This document shows, one piece after another, positions 15,900 to 21,161 of a stretch of 21,161 nucleotides of DNA. Source of the DNA: Pseudomonadota bacterium (GTDB lineage Bacteria > Pseudomonadota > Gammaproteobacteria > Xanthomonadales > Xanthomonadaceae). The stretch's first letter is position 1. Each line of letters starts with the position of its first letter. A program made the translations under genes and the position numbers. The stretch covers positions 1 to 21,161 of the forward strand of contig JAEWFH010000062.1 in assembly GCA_023388955.1 (NCBI GenBank), given 5' to 3'. The notes under the pieces were generated by a model. It was not told the DNA's origin and made no database searches. It worked only from the letters and a program-made list of their open reading frames with translations.

Positions 15900-16841
15900 A
15901 TGAAGCGCCAACCGCGCAGGCAACTGCGCCCACTCGACGGAATCCTGCTGCTGGACAAGCCCGCCGGGCCCAGCTCCAACCAGGCCCTGCAGCGCGTGAA
16001 GCGACTGTACCGGGCGGCCAAGGCCGGCCACACCGGCAGCCTGGACCCGCTCGCCACCGGCTTGCTGCCCGTATGCCTGGGCGAGGCGACCAAGATCGCC
16101 GGGCACCTGCTGGGTTCACGCAAGGCCTACCGCACCGTGGCGGTGCTGGGCACCACCACCGATACCGATGACGCGGACGGGCAGGTGCTCGTGGAGCGCC
16201 CCGTGCCCGCGCTGGACGAGGCGACGCTCGAGGCCGCACTGGCGGAGTTGCGGGGACGGATCGCCCAGCGGGCTCCGGTCTATTCCGCGCTCAAGAGCGG
16301 CGGCGAACCGCTGTACGCGCGGGCCCGCCGGGGCGAGGTGATCGAGGCGCCGGTGCGCGAAGTGGAGGTCCACCGGCTCGAGCTGGTGGGTCGCCAGGAT
16401 GCGTCGCTGGAGCTTGAGGTCGAATGCGGTTCGGGCACCTACGTGCGCAGCCTGGTCCGCGACCTGGGCGAGGCGCTGGGCTGCGGCGCGCATGTTGCCG
16501 TGTTGCGCCGGCTGTGGGTGGAGCCGTTCCGCGAGCCGCGGATGTACCGGCTGGACGAACTCGAACAGGTGGCGGCGGACGGAGGCGAGGCCGCACTGGA
16601 CCGGCTGCTGCTGCCGCTGGACGCGGGCCTGGCCGGCTTTCCCCGCATCCACCTGGATGCGCGCGACGCAACGCGCCTGCGGCACGGCCAGCGCCTGCGC
16701 ATCCCGTCGCCGCCGACCGGCGGCGGTCCGGGCGCGATCGACGTGGCCGCCTTCGGGCCAGAGGGCGAGGTGCTTGGGCTGGCCGAGGTGGAGGACGGCG
16801 TGCTTCGTCCGAAGCGCCTGTTCAGTTTTACGCCCGGTTAA
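15900..16841 (+). CDS. truB: tRNA pseudouridine(55) synthase
   Basis: TruB (313 aa, the normal length) converts U55 of the tRNA T loop to pseudouridine and acts as a tRNA chaperone. The catalytic motif is GHTGSLDPLATGLLPVCLGE with the nucleophile Asp49. Also seen are GILLLDKPAGPSSNQAL at the N-terminus, KAYRTVAVLGTTTDTDDADG, and the RNA-binding stretch VECGSGTYVRSLVRDLGEAL near residues 178-198. A small C-terminal domain follows (about 245-313). The start ATG 15900 has no convincing Shine-Dalgarno and lies 6 nt after a TACAAT box. In the E. coli order it follows rbfA directly; here it is separated by a 112-residue antisense gene, which suggests its own promoter. The rpsO gene follows after 181 nt. 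Confidence 0.95.
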   Translation: MKRQPRRQLRPLDGILLLDKPAGPSSNQALQRVKRLYRAAKAGHTGSLDPLATGLLPVCLGEATKIAGHLLGSRKAYRTVAVLGTTTDTDDADGQVLVERPVPALDEATLEAALAELRGRIAQRAPVYSALKSGGEPLYARARRGEVIEAPVREVEVHRLELVGRQDASLELEVECGSGTYVRSLVRDLGEALGCGAHVAVLRRLWVEPFREPRMYRLDELEQVAADGGEAALDRLLLPLDAGLAGFPRIHLDARDATRLRHGQRLRIPSPPTGGGPGAIDVAAFGPEGEVLGLAEVEDGVLRPKRLFSFTPG

Positions 16842-16863
16842 CAAAGCCTTCGCGTCGGCGCGC

Positions 16864-16893
16864 TTGTGGCGCCGCCGCCGCACGGGATACAAT
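16864..16893 (+). promoter_or_regulatory. probable rpsO promoter
   Basis: TTGTGG (16864-16869) and TACAAT (16888-16893) are spaced 18 bp, with predicted transcription start near 16900. It lies in the truB-rpsO gap, in keeping with rpsO having its own promoter in E. coli. Confidence 0.5.
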
Positions 16894-16897
16894 CTGC

Positions 16898-16922
16898 CCG
16901 CTTTTCCGCACCGGAAAGGCGG
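16898..16922 (+). promoter_or_regulatory. hairpin at the predicted 5' end of the rpsO mRNA
   Basis: CCGCTTTTCCG (16898-16908) pairs with CGGAAAGGCGG (16912-16922), an 11-bp stem with one G-T wobble and a CAC loop. No T run follows, so it is not a terminator. If transcription starts near 16900 it would cap the 5' end of the transcript and may protect it from decay. Confidence 0.5.
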
Positions 16923-17022
16923 TTACTTCCTTCAAGCAAGCGGCGGACCAGGCGGTGCGCCGGTGTCGTGTTTTCTGGCTCCGGGCGTTCTTCTGCAGGT
17001 CGCGCGTCAAACGAGGCAACAC

Positions 17023-17283
17023 ATGTCCATCGATACCAGCAAAGTCATTGAAGAACACAAGCGCGGTGACAACGACACCGGTTCCCCGGAAGTCCAGGTC
17101 GCCCTGCTGACCGCACGCATCGAGCAGCTCCAGGGCCACTTCAAGGAGCACAAGCAGGACCACCACAGCCGGCGCGGCCTGCTGATGATGGTCAACCGCC
17201 GCCGCAGCCTGCTCGACTACCTGCACCGCAAGGATGCCGAGCGCTACAAGGCGCTGATCGCCAAGCTCGGACTGCGTCGCTGA
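17023..17283 (+). CDS. rpsO: 30S ribosomal protein S15
   Basis: S15 (86 aa) is a primary 16S rRNA-binding protein of the 30S platform. The four-helix family pattern is complete: TGSPEVQVALLTARIEQLQG, HFKEHKQDHHSRRGLLMMVN (the rRNA-contact His/Asp/Ser segment) and RRRSLLDYLHRKDAERYKAL. GAGG at 17013-17016 precedes ATG 17023 by 6 nt. The leader from the predicted promoter is about 120 nt. In E. coli S15 represses its own mRNA through a pseudoknot around the start codon; I could not confirm one here by eye. It is followed by a strong intrinsic terminator and pnp. Confidence 0.97.
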   Translation: MSIDTSKVIEEHKRGDNDTGSPEVQVALLTARIEQLQGHFKEHKQDHHSRRGLLMMVNRRRSLLDYLHRKDAERYKALIAKLGLRR

Positions 17284-17294
17284 CGAAACAAGCC

Positions 17295-17325
17295 ACCGCG
17301 GCGCAGTGATGCGCCGCGGTTTTTT
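17295..17325 (+). terminator. rpsO intrinsic terminator
   Basis: A perfect 11-bp stem, ACCGCGGCGCA (17295-17305) and TGCGCCGCGGT (17310-17320), with a GTGA loop, followed by six T (17320-17325). It lies 11 nt after the rpsO stop. By analogy with E. coli it probably lets part of transcription read through into pnp. Confidence 0.93.
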
Positions 17326-17327
17326 AT

Positions 17328-17395
17328 GGGGTCCGACGACCCCGCGGCCGCGAACCGGCGGCCACCCGGACAGGCAAGGGCCGCGTCCGGTTCGC
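17328..17395 (+). promoter_or_regulatory. structured pnp leader, candidate RNase III target
   Basis: Two stems precede pnp. The first is GGGGTC (17328-17333) / GACCCC (17338-17343) with a CGAC loop. The second is long: GCGAACCGG (17350-17358) pairs with CCGGTTCGC (17387-17395), and inside it CGGCC (17359-17363) pairs with GGCCG (17379-17383), leaving a 3-nt bulge and a 15-nt loop. It ends 11 nt before the Shine-Dalgarno. E. coli pnp mRNA has a leader duplex cut by RNase III, after which PNPase represses its own synthesis; the same logic here is an inference. Confidence 0.5.
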
Positions 17396-17417
17396 ACCGA
17401 AACGACAGGAACCCAAC

Positions 17418-19520
<2,103 letters not shown>

Positions 19521-19545
19521 TCCGCGGGGCATCCGTCCTGTACGC

Positions 19546-19573
19546 GAAGAAGCGGGCTACGGCCCGCTTCTTC
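19546..19573. terminator. hairpin between convergent pnp and aldehyde dehydrogenase genes
   Basis: GAAGAAGCGGGC (19546-19557) and GCCCGCTTCTTC (19562-19573) form a perfect 12-bp stem with a TACG loop. It is followed on the + strand by CGTTTC, so the T tract is weak. Placed 25 nt after pnp and 23 nt beyond the minus-strand stop, it may serve both genes. Confidence 0.7.
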
Positions 19574-19596
19574 CGTTTCGGGCACCCGGAAACCGG

Positions 19597-20988
19597 TTAG
19601 CGGACGAGCCAGCGCAGCACGCGCCCGCGCCAGCCGCCATACGGGGGATAGGCCATGCGCAGGGTGTCCGGCCACAGCGGCTTGTGGAACACCGGGCGCG
19701 GCTGGCTGAAGGCCTCGAAGGAGTGCCGGCCGTGGTAGCGGCCCAGGCCGCTCGGGCCGGTGCCGCCGAAGGGCAGGCCCGGTGCCGCGAGGTGGATGGC
19801 GCACGCGTTGACCGCGATGGCACCGACGCGCAGTCTGGCCTCCACCTTCGTCCGTACCGGCGCCTGGCCGGTGAAAAGGTAGGCCGCCAGCGGCGGCTCG
19901 AGCCGGGCCGCGCGCGCAAGCGCCTCGTCGAGGTCCTGGACCACCACCAGCGGCAGGATCGGGCCGAAGATCTCCTCGCGCGCCAGGGTGCTGTCGTCCG
20001 GCACGTCCACCAGTGTGGTGGGTTCGAAATAGCGGTGACGCGCCTCGTGCCGGCCGCCACCGAGCAGGGTGGCGCCACCTTCCAGGGCCTCGGCCAGGGC
20101 GTCGGCGAGCCGCTGGTGGTGGCGGTCGTTGACGATCTTCCCGTAGTCCGGGCTGCGTGCCGGATCGGCGCCGAAGAACTCCGTGATCGCGCCGCGCAGC
20201 TGGCGTGCCAGTTCGGGGGCGTGCTCACGCAGCACCAGCACGTGGTCGGGGGCGACGCAGGTCTGCCCGGCGTTGGTGAACTTGGCGAAGGCGATGCGCC
20301 GGGCGATGGTGCGCAGCTCGCCGTCGTGGACGATCACCGGGCACTTGCCGCCCAGTTCCAGCGTGGCCGGGGCCGGTACGCGCGCGGCGGCCTCCATCAC
20401 CAGCCGGCCCACGCGGGCACCGCCGGTGAAGAAGTAATGGTCGAAACGCTGCTCCAGCAGTTCGCTTGCGATACGCGGCCCGCCTTCGACCACGGCCACG
20501 GCCTCGGTATCCAGATAGCGGGGCACCAGGGTGGCCAGCAGGGCCGAGGTGAACGGCGCCAGCTCGCTGGGCTTGAGCAGCACGCAGTTGCCGGCCGCCA
20601 GGGCGCCGCACAGCGGCACCAGCAGCAGCTGCAGCGGGTAGTTCCAGGGCGCCATGACCAGCACGACGCCTTGAGGCTGGGGCGTGGTGCGGGCGGAAGC
20701 GGGTTGCAGTGCCAGCGGCATCGCGACCCGTCGCGGGCGTACCCAGCGTCGCAGCTGGGCCAGCGCGTGGCGGATCTCGGCGAGGGTGAAGCCGATCTCG
20801 GTGGCGTAGGCTTCCGGCGCGGGTTTGCCCAGGTCGCGGGCCAGCGCACCCGCGAACTCGGCCTCGTGCGTGCGCAGCATCTGCGCCAGGGCGCGAAGCT
20901 GGGCGCGGCGCCAGTCCAGCGGCCGGGTGCGTCCGCTGGCGAAACCGGCGCGCAGGCGCTCAACGGTGGTGGCGGTCGCGGCGCTCAT
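19597..20988 (-). CDS. NAD(P)-dependent aldehyde dehydrogenase, CalB (coniferyl aldehyde dehydrogenase)-like
   Basis: A 463-residue aldehyde dehydrogenase of the short class-3-like group (CalB, AlkH, fatty aldehyde dehydrogenases), oxidising an aldehyde to its acid with NAD(P). Active-site residues are all present: Asn116 in VMAPWNYPLQ, Lys139 in LLKPSE for the cofactor, FTGG at 187-190, the general base Glu211 in LELGGKCPVI, and the nucleophile Cys244 in TNAGQTCVAPDHVLV. The EEIFGPILPL and PFGGTGPSGLGRYHG stretches are typical, and the hydrophobic/basic C-terminus suits possible membrane contact. Substrate cannot be told from sequence; coniferyl, fatty or other aldehydes are all possible. 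ATG 20988 overlaps the upstream gene's stop (ATGA), implying translational coupling. Convergent with pnp. Confidence 0.92.
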   Translation of the reverse strand: MSAATATTVERLRAGFASGRTRPLDWRRAQLRALAQMLRTHEAEFAGALARDLGKPAPEAYATEIGFTLAEIRHALAQLRRWVRPRRVAMPLALQPASARTTPQPQGVVLVMAPWNYPLQLLLVPLCGALAAGNCVLLKPSELAPFTSALLATLVPRYLDTEAVAVVEGGPRIASELLEQRFDHYFFTGGARVGRLVMEAAARVPAPATLELGGKCPVIVHDGELRTIARRIAFAKFTNAGQTCVAPDHVLVLREHAPELARQLRGAITEFFGADPARSPDYGKIVNDRHHQRLADALAEALEGGATLLGGGRHEARHRYFEPTTLVDVPDDSTLAREEIFGPILPLVVVQDLDEALARAARLEPPLAAYLFTGQAPVRTKVEARLRVGAIAVNACAIHLAAPGLPFGGTGPSGLGRYHGRHSFEAFSQPRPVFHKPLWPDTLRMAYPPYGGWRGRVLRWLVR

Positions 20989-21161
20989 CCGGCCCCGCGG
21001 CCGGTACGGCCGGTGAAGTCTTCCATCGAGCCATACACGCCAAGCGGCCCGCCCGCCAGCGCGTCCCAGGCGCGACGGGGCAGCAGGCCGCGCAGCAGCA
21101 TCGACAGGCGCACGCTCCAGGGCAGCATCAGGACCGGGCGGCCCTGCTTCATGGCCTCCCA
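20985..21161 (-). CDS. C-terminal end of an oxidoreductase, possibly short-chain dehydrogenase (partial)
   Basis: A minus-strand frame runs in from the window edge and stops at TGA (20987-20985), giving 58 residues. It begins WEAMKQGRPVLMLPWSVRLS and continues with MLLRGLLPRRAWDALAGGPL, ending in a Gly/Arg-rich tail. The pattern of a basic-hydrophobic segment with LLRGLLPR and W..L resembles the C-terminal membrane-leaning tail of some short-chain dehydrogenases, but no Rossmann or catalytic motif is inside the window, so the family call is only a guess. The stop overlaps the aldehyde dehydrogenase start, and the two probably form an operon that could oxidise an alcohol and then the aldehyde. 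Confidence 0.6.
   Translation of the reverse strand, partial: WEAMKQGRPVLMLPWSVRLSMLLRGLLPRRAWDALAGGPLGVYGSMEDFTGRTGRGAG

Overview
The window is a GC-rich (clearly above 60%) chromosomal segment of a gammaproteobacterium. The gene order is respiratory complex I (nuo), then initiator tRNA-Met, then rimP-nusA-infB-rbfA-truB-rpsO-pnp. With the protein style and the occasional GTG starts, this points to the Xanthomonadaceae (Lysobacter, Luteimonas, Stenotrophomonas or Xanthomonas type). That placement is an inference from remembered synteny, not from a database search.

Layout. Bases 1-10069 hold the distal part of a nuo operon on the + strand: the 3' end of nuoF, then nuoG, H, I, J, K, L, M and N. 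Junctions are tight, with several ATGA or TGATG overlaps, and together the genes encode most of the proton-pumping NADH:quinone oxidoreductase. About 50 bp follow, carrying a good sigma70-type promoter, then an initiator tRNA-Met gene (10123-10199) and a terminator-like hairpin. Next, on the + strand, comes the translation/transcription/RNA-decay cluster known from E. coli as metY-rimP-nusA-infB-rbfA-truB-rpsO-pnp. It covers ribosome maturation (RimP, RbfA), transcription elongation and antitermination (NusA), initiation (IF2 and its initiator tRNA), tRNA modification (TruB), ribosomal protein S15 and polynucleotide phosphorylase.

The second cluster is interrupted once, by a small minus-strand gene for a predicted secreted protein of unknown function between rbfA and truB (15506-15844). 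truB, rpsO and pnp each have a notable upstream region. For truB it is a possible leaderless promoter. For rpsO it is a promoter with a hairpin at the predicted 5' end of the transcript. For pnp it is an intrinsic terminator followed by a long imperfect stem that resembles the RNase III target leaders of other pnp genes.

After pnp the strand switches. Convergent minus-strand genes encode a CalB-like aldehyde dehydrogenase and, overlapping it by ATGA, the C-terminal end of a gene cut by the window edge, possibly a short-chain dehydrogenase.

I found no mobile element, CRISPR array, prophage or defence island, and nothing I would call a new system. The content is conserved housekeeping; the points worth a second look are regulatory RNA structures, the initiator tRNA acceptor end and the small secreted protein. 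No stretch longer than 300 bases lacks a gene.
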